Assembly: GCF_001692445.1 (NCBI RefSeq)
Contig: NZ_MAQA01000001.1
Coordinates: forward strand, 62,001 to 126,000
Length of the DNA stretch: 64,000 nt
Reading direction: 5' to 3'
Source of the DNA: Oerskovia enterophila
Lineage (GTDB): Bacteria; Actinomycetota; Actinomycetes; Actinomycetales; Cellulomonadaceae
Shown: one piece after another, positions 25,840 to 33,977 of the stretch
Layout of the letters: each line of letters starts with the position of its first letter
Position numbering within the stretch: position 1 is the stretch's first letter
The notes under the pieces: generated by a model
Told to the model about the DNA's origin: nothing
What the model saw: only the letters and a program-made list of their open reading frames with translations
The model's database searches: none
Position numbers and translations under genes: made by a program

Positions 25840-27572
25840 GAGGCCACCAGCTCACGGTCGGACCCGGCCGGGACGGCGGCGACCGCCGTGACGACCTCGT
25901 CGCACACCGCCAGGAGCGTCGGGCTCGAGGTCACCAGCACGAGGGCGCGCTCGGGGAAGCCGCGCAGCGCGGCGGCGATCCGGGCCTCGGTCACGCTGTC
26001 GACCGCGGTCGTGGGGTCGTGCAGCACGAGCACGGGCTCGGGCCGGTGCAGCGCTCGGCCCAGGACGAGCCGTTGGCGCTGCCCGCCGGACAGGTGCTGG
26101 CCGCGGCCGACCAGCGGGGTGTCGAGGCCCTCGGCGAGGTGCCCGAGCACCTCTCCGGTCCCCGAGGCGTCGAGCGCGCGCTCGTCGAGGGGTCCGTCGG
26201 GCGCGAGGTTCTCGCGCACGGTCGTGCTGAACAGTGAGGCCTCGTGCCGGGCCGCGAACACGAGCGCACGCCCGGTCGACGGGTCGAGCGTGGCGAGGTC
26301 GGTCCCGTTCACGACGACGGCTCCGGGTGGGGCGGGTGCGCGGCACCCGAGGACGTCGACGAGCCGGGCCGCGTCGCCGCCGTCGGGCACCACGATGCCC
26401 ACGACCTGGCCCGCCCGGGCCGTGACGCGAGGCACGACGGAGCCGCCGAAGGCGCCCGCGATCGTCACGGTCGCGGCCCCCTCGCCGCGCGTGGCGGCGC
26501 GTGCGGCGGCCGCTGCGGCCACCCCGTCCACAGGGCTGTGGACGGTCGGCTCGCCGAGCAGGAGCAGCAGGCGGCGCGCGGAGGCGCGCTTCTGCGCGAG
26601 CTCGACGCCCAGGAAGCCCGTCCGGGACATGGGTTCCTGGACGAACTGCGCGAGGCCGACGACGGCCACGAGCTCGCCCACGGTGATCTGCCCGGCGAGC
26701 GCCATGCGGCCGGCGAAGAGCGCGACCGCCGCGAGGAAGACGACCGAGAGCACGGTGCTCACGGCCTGGTACGCGGCCCGGGAACGCACGGCGCGCAGCG
26801 CGGCACCGAGCGAGTCGCGGCTCGCGCGCCGGTAGCGGTCGGCCGCGGCCTCCTCGGCGCCCAGGCCCTTGAGGACGCGCAGGCCCGTGACGAGGTCGGT
26901 CGCGAGGCCGCCGGCGCGCGCCGCGGCCTCCTGCTCGGTCTCGCTGCGGGCCTCGAGCGGCACCGAGAGCCGGTGCATCACGAGCAGCATCACGGGGGTC
27001 GCGACGAGGACCGCGATCCCGAGCGGCACCGAGACGAGCAGGAGGCTCACGGCGGTCGTGCCGATCGCGGCGAGCGCGCCGAGCTGACCCGTGACGAGCC
27101 ACGAGATCCCCGCGACACGGTTGGTGTCGGAGGACGCGATGGTCAGGGTCTCGCCCGCGGCGCGCCGGCGGGCCATGCCGAGCGGGTCCAGCACGCGCGC
27201 GACCGTGAGCTGGCGCAGGTCGTGCGCCGCGAACGAGAAGGCGCGCACGGTCGAGCGCATGCCGATCCGCCACGCCATGGTCAGGACGACGAAGACGGCG
27301 GCGAGCACGGCGAGCCACAGGCCGAGCGCGGCGCCGTCGCGCGGCACGATCGCGCGGTCGACGACCACGCCGATCAGCACGGGCACGAGCGCCTCGGCGA
27401 CCTGGTGGAGCATGAAGCCGCCCGCGCCCACGGTCAGCAGGAGCCAGCGCCGGTTGCCGGCGAGCACGAGGCGGAAGACCTCGCCGACGGTCGTCGGCAC
27501 GGCGACGCCGTCCCCGCGGGCGGGGCGTGGTCGCCGGTCCGGGCGTGCAGGACGGCGGAGACGGGGAGGCAT
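25836..27572 (-). CDS. ABC exporter-fold half-transporter, subunit 1 (degenerate Walker motifs, intact signature)
   Basis: A 578-residue half-transporter with about six membrane helices and a nucleotide-binding domain. The signature is canonical (HLSGGQRQRLVLGRAL, near residue 491). The Walker A region reads GIVVPDGGDAARL with no GK(S/T), and Walker B ends LVLHDPTTAVDS with Pro in place of the catalytic Glu. This subunit should bind but not hydrolyse ATP, as in heterodimeric exporters such as TM287/288 or IrtAB. The ATG at 27572 lies seven bases after TACCTT, a -10 hexamer that is itself part of an iron box, so expression should be iron-repressed and leaderless. GTGA overlap with subunit 2. 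Confidence 0.88.
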   Translation of the reverse strand: MPPRLRRPARPDRRPRPARGDGVAVPTTVGEVFRLVLAGNRRWLLLTVGAGGFMLHQVAEALVPVLIGVVVDRAIVPRDGAALGLWLAVLAAVFVVLTMAWRIGMRSTVRAFSFAAHDLRQLTVARVLDPLGMARRRAAGETLTIASSDTNRVAGISWLVTGQLGALAAIGTTAVSLLLVSVPLGIAVLVATPVMLLVMHRLSVPLEARSETEQEAAARAGGLATDLVTGLRVLKGLGAEEAAADRYRRASRDSLGAALRAVRSRAAYQAVSTVLSVVFLAAVALFAGRMALAGQITVGELVAVVGLAQFVQEPMSRTGFLGVELAQKRASARRLLLLLGEPTVHSPVDGVAAAAAARAATRGEGAATVTIAGAFGGSVVPRVTARAGQVVGIVVPDGGDAARLVDVLGCRAPAPPGAVVVNGTDLATLDPSTGRALVFAARHEASLFSTTVRENLAPDGPLDERALDASGTGEVLGHLAEGLDTPLVGRGQHLSGGQRQRLVLGRALHRPEPVLVLHDPTTAVDSVTEARIAAALRGFPERALVLVTSSPTLLAVCDEVVTAVAAVPAGSDRELVAS

Positions 27573-27578
27573 GCTTGC

Positions 27579-27597
27579 TAAGGTAATGCTTACCTTC
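27579..27597. promoter_or_regulatory. DtxR/IdeR-type iron box between the ABC pair and araC
   Basis: TAAGGTAATGCTTACCTTC contains the perfect 7-bp arms AAGGTAA and TTACCTT. It matches 13 of 19 positions of the DtxR/IdeR consensus TTAGGTTAGGCTAACCTAA, including the AGGT and ACCT cores. It overlaps the predicted -10 of the ABC operon and lies 31 bases upstream of the araC start. Confidence 0.75.
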
Positions 27598-27627
27598 CTG
27601 TGCCGATGTGGGATAGCCTGCCGGATC

Positions 27628-28680
27628 ATGTCGCTCATCGGCCAGGCGCCTCCCTCCGTCCCGTTCGTCCCGATCGACATGCCCGAAGGTGCCTGTCCAG
27701 CGGCCGCCCAGCAGGCCGAGGATGCTGCGATCGTGGCCGCGGCCCGCGAGGTCCGGTCGGTCTCGACGTCCCACTTCCCGCCCAGCACGCCGGGTCTGTG
27801 GCCCGTGCACGTGCACGCGTTCCACGAGCTCCTGTGGGGCACGCAGGGCGTGCTCACGGTCGAGACCGAGCACGGCTTCTTCGCGGTCCCTCCGACGATC
27901 GGGCTGTGGATCCCGGCGGGCGTCGCGCACGCGGTCCAGACCGCAGGGGGCACGGGGTTCTACTGCACCTACGTCGACGCAGACCTGTCGGTGCCGTCGA
28001 CCGAGGGGGCGGCCGAGCGGCACGAGCGGCCCGCCGAGCGGGCCGGGCGGCCTGTGCGGCCGGCGCGGCCAGGGGCGCCCGGCCCGGCCGCCCCCGCGGA
28101 GGGCTCCTTCGTCGCGGTCCTCGACCGCGCGCACCGCACGACCGCGGTCGCGGTCCCTCCGGCGGCGCGCGAGCTCATGGTCCACCTGTTCAGGAACGAC
28201 ATGGACCCCGCGGCCCGACGGCGCAGCGAGCGCGTCGTGGTCGACCTCCTGTCTCCCGTGGACGTCACGCCCATGGTGCTGCCCATGCCCTCGGACGCGC
28301 GCCTCGAGTCGGTCGCCCGACGTCTGCTCGACGACCCGGCCGACACGCGTTCCCTCGAGGCGTGGGCGCGCGAGGTGTCGGTGAGCGTGCGCAACTTCTC
28401 GCGCCTGTTCCATCGCGAGACGGGCATGACGTTCGCGCAGTGGCGCATCCACGCGCGGGTCCGGGTCGCGATCGGGCTGCTCGCGGGCGGCATGCCCGTC
28501 GGGACCGTGAGCCGCCGGGTGGGCTACCGGACGCCGAGCGCGTTCGTGCAGTCCTTCCGCAGGGTCCTCGGTCACACCCCGGGCTGGTACGTCGCGTCGG
28601 TCAAGGCCGATGGGGAACATCCCCTGGCCTCTGGCAGCGACGATCGGCCATCTTCCGCGCTTCCGACGTGGTTAGGGTAG
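27628..28680 (+). CDS. AraC family transcriptional regulator of the iron/siderophore locus
   Basis: A 350-residue regulator. The N-terminal cupin-like ligand domain has PVHVHAFHELLWGTQGVLTV and PTIGLWIPAGVAHAVQT. A ~40-residue Ala/Pro/Arg-rich insertion (about residues 125-165) interrupts it. The C-terminal double helix-turn-helix has SLEAWAREVSVSVRNFSRLF, GMTFAQWRIHARV and GYRTPSAFVQSFRRVLGHTP, the AraC hallmark. Divergent from the ABC exporter pair and directly upstream of the siderophore uptake operon, so it probably activates one or both, as AraC-type siderophore sensors do. ATG at 27628 has TAGCCT eight bases upstream. The last codons overlap the next iron box. Confidence 0.88.
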   Translation: MSLIGQAPPSVPFVPIDMPEGACPAAAQQAEDAAIVAAAREVRSVSTSHFPPSTPGLWPVHVHAFHELLWGTQGVLTVETEHGFFAVPPTIGLWIPAGVAHAVQTAGGTGFYCTYVDADLSVPSTEGAAERHERPAERAGRPVRPARPGAPGPAAPAEGSFVAVLDRAHRTTAVAVPPAARELMVHLFRNDMDPAARRRSERVVVDLLSPVDVTPMVLPMPSDARLESVARRLLDDPADTRSLEAWAREVSVSVRNFSRLFHRETGMTFAQWRIHARVRVAIGLLAGGMPVGTVSRRVGYRTPSAFVQSFRRVLGHTPGWYVASVKADGEHPLASGSDDRPSSALPTWLG

Positions 28681-28690
28681 GGATACCTAA
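28672..28690. promoter_or_regulatory. DtxR/IdeR-type iron box of the siderophore uptake operon
   Basis: TTAGGGTAGGGATACCTAA matches 15 of 19 positions of the DtxR/IdeR consensus. It begins inside the last araC codons (the araC stop TAG is 28678-28680) and ends 50 bases before the first uptake gene. Iron-loaded repressor bound here would shut the uptake operon. Confidence 0.8.
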
Positions 28691-28740
28691 CTGCCTCTGA
28701 CGGGGACCGTCGCGTCGCCGTCGTCTGCCCGGGAGACCTC

Positions 28741-29766
28741 GTGACCCTCGTCCTGACCGCCCGCCCCGACACCCCCGTGGACGCGACGTCCACCCCGGTC
28801 GGCGACGACCGGTGGCAACGGGTCGTCGCCGCGATCACGCGCCGTGACTTCCTCGTCGGCGCCGGGGCGCTCACGGTCGCAGGGCTCCTCGCCGCGTGCG
28901 GCGACGGGTCGGGCCAAGCGGTGGGCACACCTGCCGCGGGCGGCGAGACCATGCCGTTCGAGCACGACGGCTACCGCACGGACCTGCCCCTGCACCCCGA
29001 GCGGGTCGTGGTCCTGGAGGCCCGGGCGGGCCTCGAGTTCGCGCTCCTCGCCGGGCTGCCGATCGTGGCCACCGAGTGGTCCGACGAGAGCCACCTCATG
29101 GCGCACCTGCCCGCGGGGGTCGAGCGCCTGGGCGGTTCCAACATCGAGCCCAACGCCGAGTCGATCCTGTCCCACTCGCCCGACATGCTCGTGGTCGGCG
29201 CGGGGTGGTGGAACTACTACCAGGAGAACGAGCTGCTGGCCGAGGGCATCGCGCCCGTCCTCGTCGTCGGTGACGACGACCCCGACTGGAAGGCGTCGCT
29301 GCGCCGCCAGCTCGCCGCGTTCGGTCGCGAGCAGCAGGCGATCGAGGCGATCGACGCCTACGACGCCACGGTCGCCGACGTCTCGGCCGAGATCGCCCCG
29401 CTCGTGACCGGCCGCAAGGTCGTCGTCGCGGGTGCCGACGAGGAGGGCTTCTGGATCCAGGAGCCTGACAGCTTCTGCTCGGGCATCGCCCGCGACGTCG
29501 GCATGGACCTCGTGCTCCCGGCCGCCGGGCAGACCAACGGCTCGGTCCAGCGGTTCTCGTTCGAGAACCTCGACCTCTTCCACGACGCCGACCTGGTCGT
29601 CCTCCAGAACCCCGACGACCCGGCGGCGTCCAACCCCGCGTGGCTCGCCGTGCCCGCCGTCCAGGCGGGCCGCGTGGCCGAGCTCCGCTACGACCGCAAC
29701 TTCGGGCTCGCCCTGACGGCCCAGGTCTTCGCCGAGGACCTGCGCGAGGCCGCGCGCCTGCTCTGA
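28741..29766 (+). CDS. Iron-siderophore ABC transporter substrate-binding lipoprotein (Tat-type signal)
   Basis: A 341-residue protein of the FecB/FepB-like periplasmic-binding family. A twin-arginine motif with a lipobox (TRRDFLVGAGALTV, then LLAACG, Cys53) indicates export folded through Tat and lipid anchoring. The binding domain includes HPERVVVLEARAGLEFALLA, GSNIEPNAESILSHSPDMLV and ALTAQVFAEDLREAARLL. Part of the ligand may be loaded before export. The GTG start has GGGAG nine bases upstream. First gene of the iron-box-controlled operon. Confidence 0.88.
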   Translation: MTLVLTARPDTPVDATSTPVGDDRWQRVVAAITRRDFLVGAGALTVAGLLAACGDGSGQAVGTPAAGGETMPFEHDGYRTDLPLHPERVVVLEARAGLEFALLAGLPIVATEWSDESHLMAHLPAGVERLGGSNIEPNAESILSHSPDMLVVGAGWWNYYQENELLAEGIAPVLVVGDDDPDWKASLRRQLAAFGREQQAIEAIDAYDATVADVSAEIAPLVTGRKVVVAGADEEGFWIQEPDSFCSGIARDVGMDLVLPAAGQTNGSVQRFSFENLDLFHDADLVVLQNPDDPAASNPAWLAVPAVQAGRVAELRYDRNFGLALTAQVFAEDLREAARLL

Positions 29767-29877
29767 CCTCGCGCCGAGGGCGCCCGGCGCCCACGGCCCT
29801 CCACGCCCGCGACCGCGGGCTCCCACGACAGCTCCGTCCTCGCCGCGACCCCGCGGCCACCCGAACCAGGAAGTCCC

Positions 29878-30867
29878 ATGACCACACGCACCACCCGCCG
29901 GTCCACCCTGCTCGCGACCGCCTCGGCCGCCACGCTCGCCCTGCTCCTGGGCGCGTGCGCGTCGGGGACCGACACCGGGGACAGCGGCGGCACGAGCGGC
30001 GCCGACACGAACGATGCCGGGACCCGCACGGTCCAGAGCGCGTTCGGCGAGACCACGATCCCGGCCGACCCGCAGGCCGCCCTCGGGGTGTACACGACCG
30101 ACCTCGACATGCTCATCACCCTGGGCATCCCGCTCGCGGGGTCGCAGCCCATCCGCTCGCAGGGGTACACGACCTTCCCGTCGTTCTTCGACCAGGACGC
30201 GCTCGCGGGCATCAAGTCGTTCGAGAACTTCCCCGAGTACAACTACGAGGAGATCCTCGCGGCCCAGCCGGACGTGATCCTCAACGGGCTGGGCTACGAC
30301 GACGAGCTCGTGACCAAGCTCCCCGACATCGCCCCGACCTACAGCTTCAACGGGTTCGACGGCCGCGACTGGCGCGAGAGCTTCGCAGAGGTCGCGGAGG
30401 CGTTCGACAGGGTCGAGGAGCACGACGCCTGGACCGCGAGGTACCAGGCCAAGGTCGACGACGTGAAGGCCCGCCTCGCCGAGGCCGGCATCGACCCGGT
30501 CGTCGCCCCCGTGGGCTACGGCGACGGGGAGATCATCGTGTCCTGCTACGGCACGCCCTGCCTGGTCTTCAAGGACCTGGGCCTGAAGATCTCGCCGCTC
30601 GTCGAGCCCGAGGAGGGCACGACGCTCGGCACCGAGCAGCTCGAGCAGCTCGCGGGCATCGACTGGGCCTTCACCTCGACCGCGCCCGACGAGAAGACGG
30701 GCGAGCTCGACGACCCGTTCGCCGAGCTCGCGGGCAACGGCCTGTGGGCCGCGCTGCCGTTCGTCACGAACCAGAACGTCGCGGTCCACGACCTCGAGAT
30801 GGTCTACGGGTCGCCCAGCGGCCAGTACGCGTTCCTCGAGGTCGTCGAGAAGGCGCTGCTGCCGTGA
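29878..30867 (+). CDS. Iron-siderophore ABC transporter substrate-binding lipoprotein (second)
   Basis: A 329-residue binding protein with a Sec-type lipoprotein signal (TLALLLGAC, Cys27) and a TroA/FecB-like fold. It contains GETTIPADPQAALGVYTTDL, NFPEYNYEEILAAQPDVILN and AFLEVVEKALLP. It is paralogous in fold but not close in sequence to the upstream lipoprotein, so the operon may recognise two ligands. ATG preceded by CAGGAAGTCCC. Its stop overlaps the next start (TGATG). Confidence 0.88.
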   Translation: MTTRTTRRSTLLATASAATLALLLGACASGTDTGDSGGTSGADTNDAGTRTVQSAFGETTIPADPQAALGVYTTDLDMLITLGIPLAGSQPIRSQGYTTFPSFFDQDALAGIKSFENFPEYNYEEILAAQPDVILNGLGYDDELVTKLPDIAPTYSFNGFDGRDWRESFAEVAEAFDRVEEHDAWTARYQAKVDDVKARLAEAGIDPVVAPVGYGDGEIIVSCYGTPCLVFKDLGLKISPLVEPEEGTTLGTEQLEQLAGIDWAFTSTAPDEKTGELDDPFAELAGNGLWAALPFVTNQNVAVHDLEMVYGSPSGQYAFLEVVEKALLP

Positions 30868-31742
30868 TGCGCATCCACCGGGCCGAGGTCGTGGCGGTCG
30901 AGCGCCTGACCCCGGGCATGATCCGGGTCACGCTGGGCGGCGAGGGGCTCGCGGACTTCGAGTCGACGGGCGTGGGCGACGAGTACCTGCGCGTCTTCCT
31001 GCCCACGCCGGGCGAGACCGAACCCGTCCTGCCGTTCGCGACCGAGGACTCGTGGGACTACCCCGAGGGCGTCCAGGCGTCACCCATGCGGACCTACACG
31101 GTCCGCGCGGTGCCCGCGCCGGGCCTGGTCGTGATCGACTTCGTCGTGCACGACGGGGGAGTCGCCGCGACCTGGGCCCAGCAGGCGAAGCCGGGCGACG
31201 TCGTCGGGCTGAACTCCCCCCGCGGGCTGTACGACCCGCCCGCGGACCTCGCCTGGCAGATCCTCCTCGCGGACGCGACCGGTCTGCCCGCGGTCGGCCG
31301 GCTGATCGAGCAGGCCCCGGCGGGCGTGCGCACCCGCGTCGTCGTCGAGGTCCCCGACGCGGGCCACCGCCAGTCCTTCCCCGTGAACCCCGACGTCGAC
31401 ATCGCGTGGGTCTACGGCGGCAACGGCCACGGCCCGTGCCGGCTCGAGGAGATCCTGCGGAGCATCGACCTGCCCGACGGCGTCGGATACGTCTGGTTCG
31501 CGGGCGAGACCAAGGTGCTGCGCGCCGTCCGCAAGTACCTGCGCCACGAGCGCGGGCTGCCCGTCACGGCCTACAAGACCATCGGGTACTGGACCGCTGC
31601 GGCCGAGGAGTGGGAGGAGCGCTGGGAGAACCTCGACCCGAGCGTCAAGGCGTGGATCGACTCCCTGTGGGCCGACGAGGAGCGTGACGAGGAAGAGATC
31701 ACCGACGCGTACTTCGACAAGCTCGAGTCGTTGGGGCTGTGA
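30867..31742 (+). CDS. Siderophore-interacting protein (NAD(P)H-dependent ferric-siderophore reductase)
   Basis: A 291-residue SIP/ViuB-like flavoreductase that releases iron from imported siderophore by reduction in the cytosol. The FAD domain has SPMRTYTVRAV (the R-x-Y-(S/T)-V motif) and GDVVGLNSPRGLYDPP. The NAD(P)H domain has LADATGLPAVGRLI, VYGGNGHGP and YVWFAGETKVLRAVRKYL. The C-terminal helix WEERWENLDPSVKAW is typical. ATG 30867 overlaps the upstream stop; a GTG one codon earlier is possible. Co-transcription with the binding proteins and permeases supports the role. Confidence 0.92.
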   Translation: MRIHRAEVVAVERLTPGMIRVTLGGEGLADFESTGVGDEYLRVFLPTPGETEPVLPFATEDSWDYPEGVQASPMRTYTVRAVPAPGLVVIDFVVHDGGVAATWAQQAKPGDVVGLNSPRGLYDPPADLAWQILLADATGLPAVGRLIEQAPAGVRTRVVVEVPDAGHRQSFPVNPDVDIAWVYGGNGHGPCRLEEILRSIDLPDGVGYVWFAGETKVLRAVRKYLRHERGLPVTAYKTIGYWTAAAEEWEERWENLDPSVKAWIDSLWADEERDEEEITDAYFDKLESLGL

Positions 31743-31743
31743 G

Positions 31744-32844
31744 ATGACGACGACCGAACGGGCCCCCGCAGGGGCCGGCGCCCCGCCGGCCTCGTCGGCA
31801 GCCCCCACCCCGGCCGCCGACAGGGCGCCCGGCCTCGCCGCGACCAACGCGTCGCGGACCGCGTGGCTGCTCGTCGCCGTCGGGGTCCTGGTCCTGATGC
31901 TCTTCGTGAGCCTCGCGGTGGGCTCCAAGACGATCCCGCTGCCCTCGGTGTGGTCCGCGCTGGTCGGTGCGCCCGGCGCGGACCCGAACGACGTGGTCAT
32001 CCTGCGCGACCTGCGCCTGCCCCGCACGGCCCTCGGCCTGCTGGTCGGCGTCGCGCTCGGGCTCTCGGGTGCGCTGATCCAGGCCCTGACGCGCAACCCG
32101 CTCGCCGACCCCGGCATCCTGGGCGTCAACGCGGGCGCGGGCTTCGCCGTGGTGCTCGGGGTCGCGACGTTCGGCGTCGTCAACATCCAGCAGTACATCT
32201 GGTTCGCGTTCCTCGGCGCGATCGTCACGACGGTCGTCGTGTACCTCATCGGCTCGCTCGGGCGCGGGGGCGCGACGCCCGTCCGGCTCACGCTCGCCGG
32301 GATCTCGATCGGCGCGGTGCTGGGCGGGATCTCGTCGGGGATCACGCTGCTCAACCCGCAGGTCTTCGACAAGATGCGCTACTGGGGGGCGGGCACGCTC
32401 AGCAACCGCTCGTGGGAGATGGTCGGGACGGTCACGCCGTTCATCCTCGTGGGGGTCGTGCTCGCGGTCGTCGCGGTGCGCCCGCTCAACGCGGTCGCGC
32501 TGGGCGACGACCTGGCCCGGTCCCTCGGCGCCCACATCAACCGGACCCGCACGATCGTCGTGATCGCCGTGACGCTCCTGTGCGGGGCCGCGACGGCCGC
32601 CGCGGGCCCCATCGGGTTCGTGGGGCTCATGGTCCCGCACGTCGCGCGCTGGATCGTGGGCCTGGACCAGCGGTGGATCCTGTCCTACACGCTCGTCCTG
32701 TCGCCCGTCCTGCTCCTGGTGTCCGACGTCGCAGCGCGCCTGGTCCTGCGGCCCGCCGAGCTGCAGGTCGGCATCGTCACGGCGTTCATCGGCGCCCCCG
32801 TCCTCATCTGGCTCGTGCGACGCAGGCAGGTGAGCGGGCTGTGA
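31744..32844 (+). CDS. FecCD-family iron-siderophore permease (first)
   Basis: A 366-residue permease with an Ala/Pro-rich N-terminus and about ten helices. Family motifs are RDLRLPRTALGLLVGVALGL, SGALIQALTRNPLADPGILG and AAAGPIGFVGLMVPHVARWI, the last two being FecCD hallmarks (GxxxQxxxxNPLAxPxxLG and GxIxFVGLxxPH). It starts one base after the reductase stop and overlaps the second permease by four bases. The two permeases probably form a heterodimer with the FecE ATPase. Confidence 0.93.
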   Translation: MTTTERAPAGAGAPPASSAAPTPAADRAPGLAATNASRTAWLLVAVGVLVLMLFVSLAVGSKTIPLPSVWSALVGAPGADPNDVVILRDLRLPRTALGLLVGVALGLSGALIQALTRNPLADPGILGVNAGAGFAVVLGVATFGVVNIQQYIWFAFLGAIVTTVVVYLIGSLGRGGATPVRLTLAGISIGAVLGGISSGITLLNPQVFDKMRYWGAGTLSNRSWEMVGTVTPFILVGVVLAVVAVRPLNAVALGDDLARSLGAHINRTRTIVVIAVTLLCGAATAAAGPIGFVGLMVPHVARWIVGLDQRWILSYTLVLSPVLLLVSDVAARLVLRPAELQVGIVTAFIGAPVLIWLVRRRQVSGL

Positions 32845-33977
32845 CGGCTCCGGTGCAGACCCCGGTCCCCGGGGGGCCCGACGTCCCGGACGCCTCCTCG
32901 GCACCTGCGGGCGACCCGCCGGCCGGCGCGCGCCTCGACTTCGGCAGGCCCACACGCGTCCTGCGCTCGCGACGCGGAGGGTTCTCCGCACGCCTCGACG
33001 TGCGGGCCGCCGTCGTGACCCTCGTGCTCGTGCTGCTCGCCGCGGCCGTGGGCGTCGTCGCGCTCGGCGTGGGCGACTACGCGGTGCCCGTGCCCGACGT
33101 CCTGCGCGCCCTGACGGGCGAGGCCTCCGACGTGGTCCGCATGGTCGTGGTCGAGTGGCGCCTGCCGCGCGTCCTGCTCGCGATCCTGCTGGGCGGGGCC
33201 CTGGGGATGAGCGGCGCGATCTTCCAGTCGCTGACCCGCAACCCCCTCGGCAGCCCCGACATCATCGGGTTCAACACGGGCGCCTACACCGGCGCGCTCG
33301 TCGTGATCCTGGTCCTGGGGGGCTCGTACGGCGCGGTCGCGGCCGGGGCCATGATCGGCGGGCTCGCGACCGCGGGCATCGTCTACCTGCTCGCGTACAA
33401 GAACGGCGTCCAGGGCTTCCGGCTCATCATCGTGGGCATCGCGATCAGCGCGATGCTCGCGTCGGTCAACACGTGGCTCATCCTCAAGGCAGAGCTCTCG
33501 CGCGCCATGGCCGCCGCGACCTGGGGAGCGGGCAGCCTCAACGGGCTGTCGTGGACCCAGGTCCTGCCGGTCGTGCTGATCCTCGCGGTCCTCGTGCCGC
33601 CGCTGTTCCTCCTGGGGCGACGCATGAACGTCCTCGAGATGGGCGACGACGCCGCGCAGGCCCTCGGGGTCCGCTCCGAGCGCACGCGGCTCTCGCTCGT
33701 CGTCGTGGGCGTCGCCCTGACCGCGCTCGTCACGGCCGCGGCCGGACCCATCGCGTTCATCTCGCTCGCGGCCCCCCAGCTCGCCCGCCGCCTCACGCGC
33801 GGCGCGACCGTCGGCCTCGCGTCCTCGGCCGCCATGGGGGCCGCGCTGCTCGCCGCGAGCGACCTGGTCGCACAGCGGGCGTTCGCGCCCACCCAGCTGC
33901 CCGTGGGCGTCGTGACCGTGAGCATCGGCGGCTGCTACCTCGTGTGGCTGCTCGCCCGGGAGGCGAGGCGGCAGTGA
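32841..33977 (+). CDS. FecCD-family iron-siderophore permease (second)
   Basis: A 378-residue permease partner. The N-terminal ~50 residues are disordered. Then come VEWRLPRVLLAILLGGALGM, SGAIFQSLTRNPLGSPDIIG and AAAGPIAFISLAAPQLARRL, in which the usual FVGLxxPH is replaced by FISLAAPQ, as often seen in one of the two subunits. GTG start overlaps the previous stop (GTGA), and its own stop overlaps the fecE start in the same way. Confidence 0.93.
   Translation: MTAPVQTPVPGGPDVPDASSAPAGDPPAGARLDFGRPTRVLRSRRGGFSARLDVRAAVVTLVLVLLAAAVGVVALGVGDYAVPVPDVLRALTGEASDVVRMVVVEWRLPRVLLAILLGGALGMSGAIFQSLTRNPLGSPDIIGFNTGAYTGALVVILVLGGSYGAVAAGAMIGGLATAGIVYLLAYKNGVQGFRLIIVGIAISAMLASVNTWLILKAELSRAMAAATWGAGSLNGLSWTQVLPVVLILAVLVPPLFLLGRRMNVLEMGDDAAQALGVRSERTRLSLVVVGVALTALVTAAAGPIAFISLAAPQLARRLTRGATVGLASSAAMGAALLAASDLVAQRAFAPTQLPVGVVTVSIGGCYLVWLLAREARRQ

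Noticed and set aside
22501-26835. A 1444-residue open frame on the plus strand across the lipid kinase and ABC genes
   Set aside because: It is antisense to two genes with intact family motifs and has the Ser/Arg/Thr-rich composition of a shadow frame.
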